64,000 nt of DNA from Priestia abyssalis (GCF_002019595.1 NZ_KV917369.1:468458-532457); one strand, 5' to 3'. Shown: positions 16,567 to 26,089, counted from the first letter of the stretch. Numbers and translations are program-made. Notes: a model not told the origin generated them from the sequence alone.

Positions 16567-16991
16567 ATGTCTAAACAAGATACCCTAGATCACACAAGAG
16601 ATAATTTAAAAAGATTACTCCTTGATACAATCAATAATCAAATTTCTCATAATCTGAAAAATGGTATGGTTTGGATAAAGAAGATGTTGTTATTGCTATT
16701 AGTTTTGCAAGCTATACAAACAGCACGATACAAATGTTCTCTTACGCAAAGGAAAGAGGAGCTACAACCATTGCAATAACAGATAACTTATTATCTCCTC
16801 TTATTCCACACGCTGATCTTTCACTTACTGCTGTAAGTCAAATGCCATCATTTATTGACTCGTTTGTGGCACCTTTAAGTTTGATAAATGCTTTAATTAT
16901 ATTTGTTGGAAAGGCAAAGAAGGAAGACTTCTATAAACGATTAGATTCCTTGGAAAATATTTGGAGTTATTTTGATGTTTTCCATGAATAG
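16567..16991 (+). pseudogene. Broken RpiR/MurR-family regulator (SIS domain remnant)
   Basis: The first frame starts MSKQDTLDHTRDNLKRLLLD, like the linker in front of the SIS domain, but lacks the usual 75-residue N-terminal helix-turn-helix. It runs out of frame at about 16670, where a second frame continues KEDVVIAISFASYTNSTIQM, then ERGATTIAITDN and DSFVAPLSLINALI, the C-terminal half of a SIS domain. The first part of the SIS fold is missing between the two. Loss of the DNA-binding domain, an internal deletion and a frameshift mean it cannot work as a regulator. From 16992 to 17277 there is no gene. Confidence 0.75.
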
Positions 16992-17277
16992 CAATAGTTA
17001 AAGAAGGAGTCAATTTAATAATAGTTAATTTACGAAGCAGAAATCACCCAATTTTTAATTTGAAGATGTAAAGACGCTCCGATAATTTTATCCAGGCGTC
17101 ATCATTTTAAATAATTGAATTTTAAGAAAATATAAACCGAAACAATAATATGTTAACATCAACACTTAAGTACCTCAACTATGTGCATAATTTATAGAGA
17201 TGATAAAAAAGAATCCTCTCTTAGTTTAAAATATTAGACAGCTTTAATAAGGAATACTATGAAAATCTTTATAAAAA

Positions 17278-17334
17278 TCCCTCTCAAATAACAGTCTGGA
17301 TCTTTATCTGGACTGTCTATTTAAAAGGGATAGT
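17278..17334 (-). terminator. Terminator of the amylase gene
   Basis: ACAGTC/GACTGT forms the core, extended outward by AAATA/TATTT and ATCCCT/AGGGAT, giving a long imperfect stem. On the minus strand it ends in GGGATTTTTATAAAG. Confidence 0.65.
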
Positions 17335-17364
17335 ATCAATTTTTTATGCTCTTTTTTTACTCTT

Positions 17365-18927
17365 TTATTTTACTAACACTGTTGTATTTGCTGGGATTAC
17401 TAACGTTGATTTTTCTTTTTTCGCTCCTTTTTCACTAGCGAAAATAAGTTTTCCTCTGTGAGAAATAGTTAATGTAATCGGTTTGCTTGAAATATTATGA
17501 TACACTTGGATCGATTTATTTTTATAAGATCGGCTATATGCAACGACCTGAGAGTTGTTCGCTTGTACAGACTCTAAATTTCCTTTCACAAGCTCGTCAT
17601 GTTGTTGACGAACACGAATCATTTCACGATAATGGTTCAAAAGGGAATCGTTTTGTTTATCTTGTGTTTCAACTGACATGCCATTATGACCAACGTTATA
17701 TACCGGCGTTTCCCAGCTCGTTTGTCCTTTTCCATCACCTTCATACCAGCGGAACGGTTCGCGAATAAACTCATCTGGTTTTTGACCTGTCATGCCAATT
17801 TCTTCCCCATAATAAATGAATGGGTTACCAGGGAGTGTCAGTAGAATAGAAGCTGCTGACTTTGCTTTGTTCACATCACCATTTAATTCACTCATTACCC
17901 GGTTTTGGTCATGATTTGTTAAAAACGTTCCGTCAATTTTATTTGGATTATACGTTTTAAATAATTCATCCGTCGCCGATGCAGCTCCAGCTATTCCTTG
18001 ATCTTTACCACTTTTTAAAGAGTTAACAATTTTATCTGCTAAGTCGAAATTAAAAAGAGAGTCCAGTGATTGGTAGTAAGGGGCAACAACCTCAGGTTGA
18101 TCCCATACTTCACCGACTAAATACGCATTTGGATCCGCTTCTTTCATCGCATCGCTGAATTCATTCCACCATTCAATATTTTTCTTCGCGCCTTCTGGTG
18201 TTTCACCTTTAAAAATATGCAGAGCTGCATCTAAACGGAAGCCGTCGACTCCTTGGTTAAGCCAAAACTTCCCGATTTTAATCATTTCATCACGTACTTT
18301 AGGATTATCAAAATTTAAGTCTGGCATACCACTCCAAAACGTTCCATAAAAGTATTCACCGTTCGGTGCTTTGTGCCAAACTTGCTGCCCCCATGAACCT
18401 TTTTCATTTAAGTCTGTATTTTCGTCGGCCCAGATATAGTAATCTCGATATTTACTATTTTCATTTTCAACTGCATCCACAAACCATGGATGCTCGCTGC
18501 TTGTATGGTTAACAACAAGATCCATAATCACTTTAATGTTACGCTTATCTGCTTCTTTCATTAGTTTACGAAAATCTTTTAAACTTCCGTATTGAGGATC
18601 AATATTATAGTAATCTGTCACATCGTATTTATGATAACTAGGAGAGACATTAATCGGCATCATCCATATGCCATTTACTTGAAGATCATTAAACGTTTTA
18701 TTGTTTCCATCATTCAAGTAATCCAGCTTCTTTGTAACCCCTTTCAAATCTCCGTGACCGTCACCGTTTGAATCATAAAAAGAATTGACATAGATTTCAT
18801 AGAATACACCATTTTTATTGTCTTCTTTCACTTTATTGTTATGTACCTTTTCAGCGTTTACTCCAGTTGATAAACTAATAGCTAGTGGTAATGATAATGC
18901 TATAGCAGACCATTTTCTTACTTTCAT
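17365..18927 (-). CDS. Secreted alpha-amylase, GH13
   Basis: 520 aa from ATG 18927, behind GGGAG; the in-frame extension upstream of it lies in the operator region and is not used. Signal peptide [20 protein letters not shown] with cleavage near NAEKV. The GH13 barrel shows [14 protein letters not shown] (region I), [10 protein letters not shown] with the nucleophile Asp (about 233), GEVWDQPE with the acid/base Glu (about 272) and TNHDQNR with the third Asp (about 338). The sequence closely resembles, from memory, the Priestia megaterium amylase. It hydrolyses alpha-1,4-glucans outside the cell. Two LacI-type operators lie directly upstream. Confidence 0.9.
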   Translation of the reverse strand: MKVRKWSAIALSLPLAISLSTGVNAEKVHNNKVKEDNKNGVFYEIYVNSFYDSNGDGHGDLKGVTKKLDYLNDGNNKTFNDLQVNGIWMMPINVSPSYHKYDVTDYYNIDPQYGSLKDFRKLMKEADKRNIKVIMDLVVNHTSSEHPWFVDAVENENSKYRDYYIWADENTDLNEKGSWGQQVWHKAPNGEYFYGTFWSGMPDLNFDNPKVRDEMIKIGKFWLNQGVDGFRLDAALHIFKGETPEGAKKNIEWWNEFSDAMKEADPNAYLVGEVWDQPEVVAPYYQSLDSLFNFDLADKIVNSLKSGKDQGIAGAASATDELFKTYNPNKIDGTFLTNHDQNRVMSELNGDVNKAKSAASILLTLPGNPFIYYGEEIGMTGQKPDEFIREPFRWYEGDGKGQTSWETPVYNVGHNGMSVETQDKQNDSLLNHYREMIRVRQQHDELVKGNLESVQANNSQVVAYSRSYKNKSIQVYHNISSKPITLTISHRGKLIFASEKGAKKEKSTLVIPANTTVLVK

Positions 18928-18944
18928 ATTCCATCTCCCTTTCT

Positions 18945-18978
18945 TTGCAAACGATTGCGCATTTTGCAAACGATTGCA
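18945..18978 (-). promoter_or_regulatory. Tandem LacI-family (CcpA/MalR-type) operators of the amylase gene
   Basis: TGCAAACGATTGCG (18946-18959) and TGCAAACGATTGCA (18965-18978) are near-perfect dyads with the central CG typical of LacI-family operators. Their centres are 19 bp apart. They lie 18-51 bp upstream of the start codon. Candidates are catabolite repression by CcpA or a maltose repressor. A weaker relative follows (TGGTAACAATTGAA). Confidence 0.75.
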
Positions 18979-19382
18979 TATTTTTGGTAACAATTGAAAT
19001 ATATCATCAAAAGAAAATCTTTTCAAATATTAAAAATATTTTGAATCATTATACCTAGGAACTGATAAGACAACCTACTAAATAAAAGTGACCATTATCC
19101 TTGGTACAATAAAGAACAGTAGGCTAATAGATTCATATATAACTGACTTAAAGTTCCAAGCTAACAACAAAGTTACAATAAGTTACTAAGATCATTGATA
19201 TTGACACACGTAAATTGATAGTATGGATAAGCAATATAATAACGAAAGGTCGAAAAACTAATCAGTTATATAGTTAACATAACACTGAATTAGTTAGTAA
19301 AGAATATGAAGAGGTATGGTCGACTAGCTTGGAGTGATAAATGGTACAATAAAATAAAAGAAAGAAAATGTGGTGGTCTAAT

Positions 19383-19643
19383 ATGAAATGGGAAGAATTT
19401 AGGGAAGCTTTTCCCAATCGATGAGTACTTATTGAAGCCATTGAGGCATACACGAACGATGAAAGTGAGCGTATTCTAAAAAAAATTACTCCTATTGACA
19501 CATATAGTGAACCATCGCAAGCCATGAAAGATTATCAAGACTTGCATAAAGAAAATCCGGCCCGTGAATTGTACGTATTGCACACAAACCGTGAACAGCC
19601 AAACATCATCGAAAAAACATGGTCAGGAGTACGCCGAATATGA
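19383..19643 (+). pseudogene. Partner gene of a retropepsin-like protease, broken by an in-frame stop
   Basis: The frame reads MKWEEFREAFPNR, TGA (19422-19424), VLIEAIEAYTND... ending in ELYVLHTNREQPNIIEKTWS and GVRRI. The stop sits where a tryptophan (TGG) would read naturally, so one base change inactivated it. The stop codon of this frame overlaps the ATG of the following protease gene (ATGA at 19640-19643), the usual coupled arrangement of this pair. The family function is not known to me. Confidence 0.6.
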
Positions 19644-19929
19644 TTCCATTGAAAATAGAGGATGGTTTACTCTTATCTCCATTGGTATACTGCCGGAAGA
19701 ACATGACACGATTTATCGTGTTCGAGATGTAGGAGATTCCGAATTTGTCTACTCTAAAATCCTCGACGAGTTAAGCATTGGCTCGTTAAAAGTAAGAGAA
19801 TTTGAAACAGAAATTGGTGCGATGAACTATGGGTTTGAATTAGATGGTATCATAGGTCTTGACTTTTTACTTAAAACCAAAGCTATTATTGATTTAGATA
19901 ATCCATCACTTTATACAAAGAACTCCTAA
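19640..19929 (+). pseudogene. Retropepsin-like aspartyl protease, internally deleted
   Basis: The gene starts MIPLKIEDGLLLSPLVY in one frame, then the protein continues in another frame as ILPEEHDTIYRVRDVGDSEF, VYSKILDEL and YGFELDGIIGLDFLLKTKAI. The middle of the protein, which should carry the catalytic DTG motif, is gone, and the frames no longer match. Both members of the pair are therefore dead. Confidence 0.65.
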
Positions 19930-19949
19930 ATCTTTCTTTCAGAAAACGA

Positions 19950-19989
19950 AAAAGAGCATCCGTCCTAAAAAAGAGGAGGATGCTTTTTC
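19950..19989. terminator. Bidirectional terminator
   Basis: AGCATCC (19955-19961) pairs with GGATGCT (19978-19984); A-run before, TTTTTC after. It separates the pseudogene pair from the SLH gene on the other strand. Confidence 0.75.
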
Positions 19990-20099
19990 AGTAGAAAAGA
20001 AACATTGTATCGTTCTACAATGTGAGAGTAATAGAAAAAGCGATTTTCTATAAGTAACAAATTATGCGGAAACTTAAACAGCTAGCTTTTTTTAAACTC

Positions 20100-21221
20100 T
20101 TAGTTAATCGCAGTTGCTACTTCTTCTTCCCAATCCTGTCCAAGGTTCTCTTCATCAAAAACGATGTTATAAATTTTCCATTTACCATCGTCGTTTTTCT
20201 TTAAGTAGGCTGTTCCTGACAAGTCTATTGTCATGTTAAAAGACATGTTTGGAGCTGTCATGGATACTTCATAGCGTAAGTTGTCAACGCGGACTTGAGC
20301 TAAACGCTTATTCACGGAAACGACACTGCTTGAATGTTCACCTACTGGTTCCATCGTGAATGTGACATCCAATTCTTCAAACTCGTTTACCATATCTAAA
20401 CCATCAAGTGAATAAGCTAGATGGTAACCCATTGTCGTTTCACGATAAAGGGCTTTTAAAGCCTCAAGGTCTTGTTGTTCGGTGAATTTCATCTCATCCT
20501 TGATGTTACGATCAACGATTTGAATGATCTCAAGTTTATCTTCATCCGTTCCGGGCTCTTGATGCAAGGCGCGGTCGATCATCACGACGGCTTGAGCACG
20601 GGTTGCATTATTGCGCGGTTTGAAGACGTCTCCGTATCCCTTGATGATGCCGACAGCAGATGTTTTTACAACCGCTTCATAGGCAAAATTACCCTCTGGT
20701 ACATCTTGGAATGCTTTTCCTGTTGCTGAAAAATCAACTGTCGGCTGGAACGCACGGTAAATCATGACCGCCATTTGATCACGGGTAATTTTGTCATTCG
20801 GTTGGAAGTAGCCGTCCGTTTTCCCGGTGACGATGCCACGGCTGCTGGCAATGTTGACATACTCGTAATACCAATCTGACGGTTTGACGTCAGGAAACGA
20901 CTTTACTGTGTCGCCTACTGATAAATTCATCGCGTTGACTAGCATTTTCGTGAATTGGGCACGAGTGATGGTGTTTTCCGGTTTGATGGAAACGTATGTA
21001 TATTCATATTCTTCTCCATCTTCCTCGTATGTCTCTGTTTCTGCATATCCATCAATGATATCCGCGTATAAGAAGCGCTCCAATTCTTCATACGCCCAGT
21101 GTTCATAATCCACATCATCCATATAATACAGATCGATGGATTTTTCTGCCGCTAATGCTGGTGAAGCAGAAAAAAGCCCAAATGAAACAAGTAAAGCTAA
21201 AAAAATACGTAGTGCTTTCAA
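20100..21221 (-). CDS. SLH-domain secreted protein
   Basis: 373 aa, TTG start eight bases after GGGG. Signal peptide (to about residue 25, ASPALAAEK). Three S-layer homology motifs follow (about 35-105, 108-165, 168-225), each with an F-x-DV/W-x-Y start and a TRAQ/TRDQ motif. These anchor proteins to secondary cell-wall polymer. The C-terminal 145 residues (VDRNIKDEMKFTEQQDLEAL ... GTAYLKKNDDGKWKIYNIVF) look like a SnoaL/NTF2-like small-molecule fold, but the match is by eye only. Stand-alone gene. Likely a surface protein of unknown task. Confidence 0.85.
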   Translation of the reverse strand: MKALRIFLALLVSFGLFSASPALAAEKSIDLYYMDDVDYEHWAYEELERFLYADIIDGYAETETYEEDGEEYEYTYVSIKPENTITRAQFTKMLVNAMNLSVGDTVKSFPDVKPSDWYYEYVNIASSRGIVTGKTDGYFQPNDKITRDQMAVMIYRAFQPTVDFSATGKAFQDVPEGNFAYEAVVKTSAVGIIKGYGDVFKPRNNATRAQAVVMIDRALHQEPGTDEDKLEIIQIVDRNIKDEMKFTEQQDLEALKALYRETTMGYHLAYSLDGLDMVNEFEELDVTFTMEPVGEHSSSVVSVNKRLAQVRVDNLRYEVSMTAPNMSFNMTIDLSGTAYLKKNDDGKWKIYNIVFDEENLGQDWEEEVATAIN

Positions 21222-21362
21222 TGGTTTAACCCCTCTCTTCTATAAATCTCTTACTATCAGTAAGATTTTACAGGAATGCTATAAACAATAATATAGTGAA
21301 AAATATGGAAATGTGTATTTTTTAACTTTAGTAATAGACCATATAAAAAGAGTATTAAGTTA

Positions 21363-21542
21363 TTATTTATAGATTACTAAGAAGCAATCCCTTATAACAC
21401 ACTCATCAATAATAATAACAGATGAAAATTTAATATCTATAATCTGTACATCTTTGATTAGCTCTAGCCAATGATTTAATTCATGTTGACTCCTAAATAC
21501 TTTTACCTGAACTGCTGAGGCAATATTATTAAATAAGCTCAT
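21363..21542 (-). CDS. Small conserved-looking hypothetical protein (59 aa)
   Basis: ATG 21542 follows AAGGAGAATTTAT, an ideal ribosome binding site, and the frame is clean for 59 codons (MSLFNNIASAVQVKVFRSQH ... SSVIIIDECVIRDCFLVIYK). The two-Cys pattern DECVIRDC and beta-strand-like VIIID/FLVIY segments look like a folded protein. Function unknown. A TATAAT-like box lies some 45 bp upstream. A hairpin (21670-21704) lies further upstream. Confidence 0.6.
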   Translation of the reverse strand: MSLFNNIASAVQVKVFRSQHELNHWLELIKDVQIIDIKFSSVIIIDECVIRDCFLVIYK

Positions 21543-21669
21543 ATAAATTCTCCTTATATCAAGCCAATTAATTAAAAATCAATCATATTATAACATATAT
21601 GTGTAAAATACATATATCTATTAATTGTTATATATTATATAGTTTGCATAACATTGATTAGAAGCAATC

Positions 21670-21704
21670 AAAAAAGCCATGAGATTAATAGAATCTGATG
21701 GCTT
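21670..21704. terminator. Hairpin upstream of the 59-aa gene
   Basis: AAAGCCAT-GAGATT pairs with AATCT-GATGGCTTT. T-runs are weak on both sides. The remainder of 21705-21927 holds no gene. Confidence 0.45.
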
Positions 21705-21927
21705 TCCACGGTAATATTTTTTTGTTTGATCTTCAACTAACACCCCAGTTGAAGAAGATTATTTATATTGTTTTAGGTCTTTTTGTCTTTTAACTAGATC
21801 ATTGTGGGCATAATGCCATTCAAATATACGATGTAAAAAAGTGGACGAATCCTTCCCTATTAAGCACCGTAAGATATGAAGACACTCGTAATAAGTGAGG
21901 ATAGGTCAAAGAAATAAGGTTCTCTGC

Positions 21928-23037
21928 TTAAGAAAAAGTTATATCAATTTGAACAATCTCAGAACGGCTTCCAATACGAAGGGGTGGGCCCCAAAACCCA
22001 AATCCTGAAGATACAATTGCATGAAGCTTGTTTTTCTGAAGATAGCCCCAATCTAATTCAAATAATCGACGGGTGAGGAGATGGTTCGGAACCATTTGTC
22101 CTCGATGGGTATGGCCAGATAAAATTAAATCGACTCCATGCTTCTCAGCTTCTTTTAATTCCGTTGGCTGGTGGTCCATAACAATAATCGGTAGGTTTAA
22201 GTCAACGGATGTCAATAAAGCTTCTAAGGGATGTCGATTTCTTTGTGATTTATCGTGGCGTCCTACAAGATAAAAAGAATTGTCGACCCTCAATGATTCG
22301 TCACGTAATATTCTTACACCAATCCGCTCCATTTCCTTAATTAATTCGGGGACAGATCCTCCGTAATAATCATGATTACCAAGTACACCATAAACACCTA
22401 ATGGAGCACTTAATTGTTTCATGATATCTCCCATTTTCTTACGGATAAACGGTGCTGGATCATCGTCAACCAGATCGCCGGGAAATAGGATAATGTCGGG
22501 GGTTAACTCATTGATTTTCTGGACCATGCGCCGAAGATGAGACAAGCCAGATAAGTTTCCGAAATGCATATCCGAGGCCATCGCAATTCGCAAGTTAGAG
22601 AGATGGTTCGCATTCTTTGGAATCACGATTGAGTAGGTTCGTACGGTAGGGCTATAAGCGTTAAAAGTGCCGAAAGCAATAAATAAGACAAACAAGACCA
22701 AAGTAGAAAAACCAACCCAGGTAATGGCAGTAGATGTAGAAACACCGCTTGCGAGCATAATTAAAGCAATAATATCAGCTAGGGGTAGAATAACTATAGA
22801 AAACTGCAGAACCCCAAACCAATAGGAGCCTAACCATCTAAAAAGGCCGAATAATGTTAGGGAACGACCAATCATATAAGAATACGATAAAAGTGCAACT
22901 GATAAAGCATATAACCAAAAACCCTCGTATCCAAACTCGAAATGAAGCCAAACCCATCCATTCCACCCGATGAACATTGTAAGGGCCGAATAAATGAAAA
23001 GAAAAATAAGGAATCGAATCGTTGAACGATTTGTCAT
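21928..23037 (-). CDS. Membrane-anchored metallophosphoesterase (YkoQ/YaeI-like)
   Basis: 369 aa, ATG behind GGAAGGAG. About four N-terminal membrane helices (residues 1-130) precede a calcineurin-like phosphoesterase. Its motifs are ASDMHFG (about 154), FPGDLVDDD (about 185), LGNHDYYGG (about 220), VMDHQP (about 287) and LSGHTHRGQ (about 308), so all metal ligands are present. Related proteins (YkoQ/YkuE in Bacillus, LpxH/YaeI-like elsewhere) are thought to act on phospholipids or surface polymers at the membrane. Substrate unknown. Stand-alone gene. Confidence 0.88.
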   Translation of the reverse strand: MTNRSTIRFLIFLFIYSALTMFIGWNGWVWLHFEFGYEGFWLYALSVALLSYSYMIGRSLTLFGLFRWLGSYWFGVLQFSIVILPLADIIALIMLASGVSTSTAITWVGFSTLVLFVLFIAFGTFNAYSPTVRTYSIVIPKNANHLSNLRIAMASDMHFGNLSGLSHLRRMVQKINELTPDIILFPGDLVDDDPAPFIRKKMGDIMKQLSAPLGVYGVLGNHDYYGGSVPELIKEMERIGVRILRDESLRVDNSFYLVGRHDKSQRNRHPLEALLTSVDLNLPIIVMDHQPTELKEAEKHGVDLILSGHTHRGQMVPNHLLTRRLFELDWGYLQKNKLHAIVSSGFGFWGPPLRIGSRSEIVQIDITFS

Positions 23038-23208
23038 CTATTTGCTCCTTCCTATGATCATGCTAATTACATGTCGAGTCATTTGTAGCAAGCAAAATTA
23101 ACTTACATCACTATTCAAGAAATTTCAATTATAAAGTCTTAATTTAGCGGTGGTAGAATTTAGGGGAATTTAAAGGTGTTCCAACGTGACAATTAATAAC
23201 TTCGAAAT

Positions 23209-23252
23209 AAAAAGTGCTAAGGAAACAGAGAGGCTTCCTTAGCACTTTTTGT
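23209..23252. terminator. Terminator of the HU remnant
   Basis: AAAAAGTGCTAAGGAA (23209-23224) pairs perfectly with TTCCTTAGCACTTTTT (23235-23250). Works on either strand. Confidence 0.85.
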
Positions 23253-23259
23253 TGCTTAC

Positions 23260-23499
23260 TTATTTGACAGCTTCTTTTAGTTCTTTACCTGGTTTAAAAG
23301 CAGGAGCTTTAGTAGCAGGGGTTTGCATTTCCTCGCCTGTTTGTGGGTTACGGCCTGTTCGGGCTGCACGTTCACGCACTTCAAACGTTTCAAATCGGAC
23401 CAACTGGATTTTTTCTTCCTTAGCGAGTGTATTAGAGATGGTTTCAAACAACGCATCCACAGCTTTTACAGCATACTTATATTTACCCTTTTTATAAAG
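23260..23499 (-). pseudogene. Truncated HU/HBs-like DNA-binding protein
   Basis: The frame carries [20 protein letters not shown], then [20 protein letters not shown] and [14 protein letters not shown], clearly the C-terminal 70 residues of HU. The first helix (normally MNKTELINAVAE-type) is missing: a TAG lies just upstream of [14 protein letters not shown] and no ATG is available, only an internal GTG at 23460. The invariant GFGxFEVR segment reads RFETFEV. Loss of the N-terminal dimer helix and a changed core motif argue for a decaying paralogue. Confidence 0.7.
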
Positions 23500-23626
23500 C
23501 TATCAAACATAATTTTTTATTTTTTTGACGTATTATTTTCCTCAGTCTACATCTACCATTAATCAAGAGTTTGGAATAATAAACGCAAATAAGGGTATCA
23601 AGGATATAGTAAAAATCTTTCATAGA

Positions 23627-24067
23627 TTACTTTTCATCATTAAAGTTACGATAAACCTGAAGACCATCAAAACCTACAGCCGTTCCAGTACTCATTAGAG
23701 CTAAAGTAGTCCGAGTTCCAAGGGTTGCTAAGCCTAAATTAGTAATCAATTGAGCAAAAAAGAAACGAATATGACTTCTTGCAAGTGCAACAGCTTTTTC
23801 CTCATATTTGAAATCACTAAATTTATCATAACCATATGAATATTTGATTTTAAGTAAACCGGCTTTATTATCTAAAAACATGTTAGTTGGACCAAAATGA
23901 GATTTCATATGCAAATTTATAAGTTCGTCAAGCTCTTGACTACACTTGATTGTTTTTTCATCTAAAAGCCCATAATTTCTACCTAGATCAATCAATTCTT
24001 TTCTTTTTTTTACAATACACTGTGGTAAGTCTTCTGTTTGATCTACTACCTTGACTACCGTTGACAT
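23627..24067 (-). CDS. Protein with N-terminal Spo0E-like phosphatase motif and unknown C-terminal extension
   Basis: 146 aa, ATG behind AAGGAGAGAAGG. Residues 17-52 (IVKKRKELIDLGRNYGLLDE then KTIKCSQELDELINL) match the two-helix Spo0E family, including the SQELD motif (43-47) that dephosphorylates Spo0A-P. Spo0E proteins are normally 50-85 aa. Here another 95 residues follow: a hydrophilic stretch to about 100, then a hydrophobic helical region (FFFAQLITNLGLATLGTRTT) that may touch the membrane. It could couple sporulation control to the membrane, or be a fusion. The family assignment rests on the motif alone. Confidence 0.55.
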   Translation of the reverse strand: MSTVVKVVDQTEDLPQCIVKKRKELIDLGRNYGLLDEKTIKCSQELDELINLHMKSHFGPTNMFLDNKAGLLKIKYSYGYDKFSDFKYEEKAVALARSHIRFFFAQLITNLGLATLGTRTTLALMSTGTAVGFDGLQVYRNFNDEK

Positions 24068-24225
24068 TGTACCTTCTCTCCTTATAACAATTTTTCATTC
24101 TCTAGTCCGTATGGTAAGACAATAATAGAGATAGAGATAAAGATATTATGAGCAAGATGAAGCAAAATGAATACCCTTTCTACAAAAGATGTCAAAATAT
24201 TTCAAAAAAAATAATGTTGCATTAT

Positions 24226-24254
24226 AAAAAACGTTAGCTTTTTTGCTAACGTTA
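24226..24254. terminator. Hairpin upstream of the Spo0E-like gene
   Basis: AACGTTAGC and GCTAACGTT flank TTTTTT in the loop. It lacks a T-run after the stem on the plus strand; on the minus strand it is followed by TTTTTTATAATG. Confidence 0.5.
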
Positions 24255-24349
24255 GTGTAGTAAAAAAACATCAGGTCCAATTATCGAATGTTTTTTTGAA
24301 ACACATAATAAGCATTGTATTAGTTTGATAAATGAACTGGAGTTAGTAT

Positions 24350-24457
24350 AGTAGCACAAATTGGCATGGTACGAAAGTTTATGATAAAGACCATCATGAC
24401 TTAACAAAAGAGAACGCAAACTTTATTGGATTTGAACCGTTATCCATTAGATGTTAA
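24350..24457 (+). pseudogene. DUF4822-like remnant
   Basis: A frame without a start reads SSTNWHGTKVYDKDHHDLTK then ENANFIGFEPLSIRC and stop. The WxGTKVYDKDxxDLTxENxNFIG pattern is the one I recall from DUF4822 proteins. Only this block survives. Confidence 0.45.
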
Positions 24458-24492
24458 AAAAAGGACTTCCTTTAAATAGGAAGTCCTTTTTG
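24456..24492. terminator. Terminator of cwlJ
   Basis: AAGGACTTCCT pairs with AGGAAGTCCTT, flanked by A-run and T-run; functional toward the minus strand after cwlJ. Confidence 0.85.
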
Positions 24493-24497
24493 GAGTT

Positions 24498-24938
24498 TTA
24501 CCATCTATAAGCGCCTTCGCATGTATTAGCCTTTGGTTCATAATAACAATGTTGTTTATATTGTCCTGCAATTGGTTGATCGTACCATGTAGGTGGACAT
24601 GGAGCATACGGATTAAAATACCAAAGAGCATACTTGGAAGGATGTTCTCTCCAATAGTCTAAGGTTTGTTTGGCTAATCTTTTTTCTACACTTCTTGCTC
24701 GGTTATAAAAAACATTACCTTTTTGTACTGCTTCAAAAGAATAATTTCCACCTTGCACTTGAAAAATCACTTGTGGTACTGATCTTAAATCTTTAAAATC
24801 TAAACAATTAGCTTTTAGTCGATTTACAATTACATTACCAACCATAAGCATCCCTAGTCGCCCTTCACCCTCCGCTTCTGCCCTCATCATCCTTGCCATT
24901 AAAGCAATGTCATTGTCGGTATATTTTACTCTTGCCAC
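24498..24938 (-). CDS. cwlJ: CwlJ-type spore cortex-lytic hydrolase
   Basis: 146 aa, GTG start behind AGAGGTGATGAAAA. The Hydrolase_2 (SleB/CwlJ) domain fills the protein: ALMARMMRAEAEGEGRLGML holds the catalytic glutamate, then VGNVIVNRL, a VPQVIFQVQGGNYSFE segment and YALWYFNPYAPCPPTWYDQP. It has no signal peptide, as expected for CwlJ, which is made in the mother cell and deposited on the spore coat. It degrades cortex during germination, especially with Ca-dipicolinate. It shows that the host forms spores. Confidence 0.9.
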   Translation of the reverse strand: MARVKYTDNDIALMARMMRAEAEGEGRLGMLMVGNVIVNRLKANCLDFKDLRSVPQVIFQVQGGNYSFEAVQKGNVFYNRARSVEKRLAKQTLDYWREHPSKYALWYFNPYAPCPPTWYDQPIAGQYKQHCYYEPKANTCEGAYRW

Positions 24939-25046
24939 TTTTCATCACCTCTAAAAGAATTGTATTAAGAAAAGTCTACAAAGATGTTAACGGCGGTTCA
25001 GTTTTGTTTTGGAGGTTCAACGGAATGATAACCAGAGCAGAAATAA

Positions 25047-26030
25047 TTAATATACTTTATCGCCATTAAAAATAGAGTTTTTAACAATAACATAATCTAC
25101 GTGACGAATGGAGTCTAAAGTGGTTCCGCCAGCATATGAAATAGAAGATTGAAGATCTTGTTCCATTTCAGTTAACGTATCCTGTAAGGAACCTTTATGC
25201 TCAACGTACATTTTCTTACCTTCTACGTTCTTCTTTTCACCTTTTTGATATTCAGAAGCAGAGCCAAAATATTCTTTAAAAAACTTTCCATCTTTTTCGA
25301 TGGTTTCTCCTGGTGATTCTTCATGCCCGGCAAAAAGGGAGCCAATCATGACCATCGATGCACCGAAACGGATTGATTTGGCTATATCACCGTGTGTTCG
25401 TATTCCACCATCGGCAATAATCGGTTTACTTGCTGCCTTTGCACACCAACGAAGTGCTGCCAACTGCCAGCCTCCAGTCCCGAATCCTGTTTTAATTTTT
25501 GTGATACATACTTTACCAGGACCAATCCCAACTTTTGTTGCATCAGCACCGGCATTCTCAAGTTCTCGCACAGCTTGAGGAGTACCAACATTACCAGCAA
25601 TGACAAAGCTCTCGGGTAGGTATTTTTTTATATGCTGAATCATATTAATGACAGCATTTGAATGACCATGTGCAATGTCGATCGTTATGAATTCAGGGCT
25701 AAGCTCTGCCTTTGCAAGATCTTCAATGAATTGATATTCTTCTTCTTTCACTCCAACACTAATTGAAGCGTAGAAACCTTTTGCCTGCATATCCTCTACA
25801 AATGACCGCCGTCTTTCTGGTTCGAAGCGATGCATAATATAAAAATAATTATGTTCAGCAAGATAAAGGGCTATCTTTTCATCAATGATTGTTTGCATAT
25901 TGGCTGGCACAACAGGAAGTCTAAATTGACGACCTCCTAGTGTCACAGTGGTATCACACTCAGAACGGCTGTTAACCACACATTTAGCAGGAATTAACTG
26001 AATATCTTCATAATCAAATACATTTTCCAT
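25047..26030 (-). CDS. guaC: GMP reductase
   Basis: 327 aa. ATG 26030 is used ([20 protein letters not shown]) because GGAGTG lies eight bases upstream; the longer frame starts inside the leader. The IMPDH/GMPR barrel has [10 protein letters not shown] (about 116), GNVGTP (146) and the catalytic loop [17 protein letters not shown] with Cys175, plus [19 protein letters not shown]. The enzyme reduces GMP to IMP with NADPH and recycles guanine nucleotides to adenine nucleotides. The CBS domain of IMPDH is absent, as it should be. The leader carries a guanine-type riboswitch and an overlapping terminator. Confidence 0.95.
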   Translation of the reverse strand: MENVFDYEDIQLIPAKCVVNSRSECDTTVTLGGRQFRLPVVPANMQTIIDEKIALYLAEHNYFYIMHRFEPERRRSFVEDMQAKGFYASISVGVKEEEYQFIEDLAKAELSPEFITIDIAHGHSNAVINMIQHIKKYLPESFVIAGNVGTPQAVRELENAGADATKVGIGPGKVCITKIKTGFGTGGWQLAALRWCAKAASKPIIADGGIRTHGDIAKSIRFGASMVMIGSLFAGHEESPGETIEKDGKFFKEYFGSASEYQKGEKKNVEGKKMYVEHKGSLQDTLTEMEQDLQSSISYAGGTTLDSIRHVDYVIVKNSIFNGDKVY

Positions 26031-26089
26031 GATATACACTCCTAAAAGGATAATTTTAATAGTAATGTTCGTCAAAACCTTAAAGTAAC

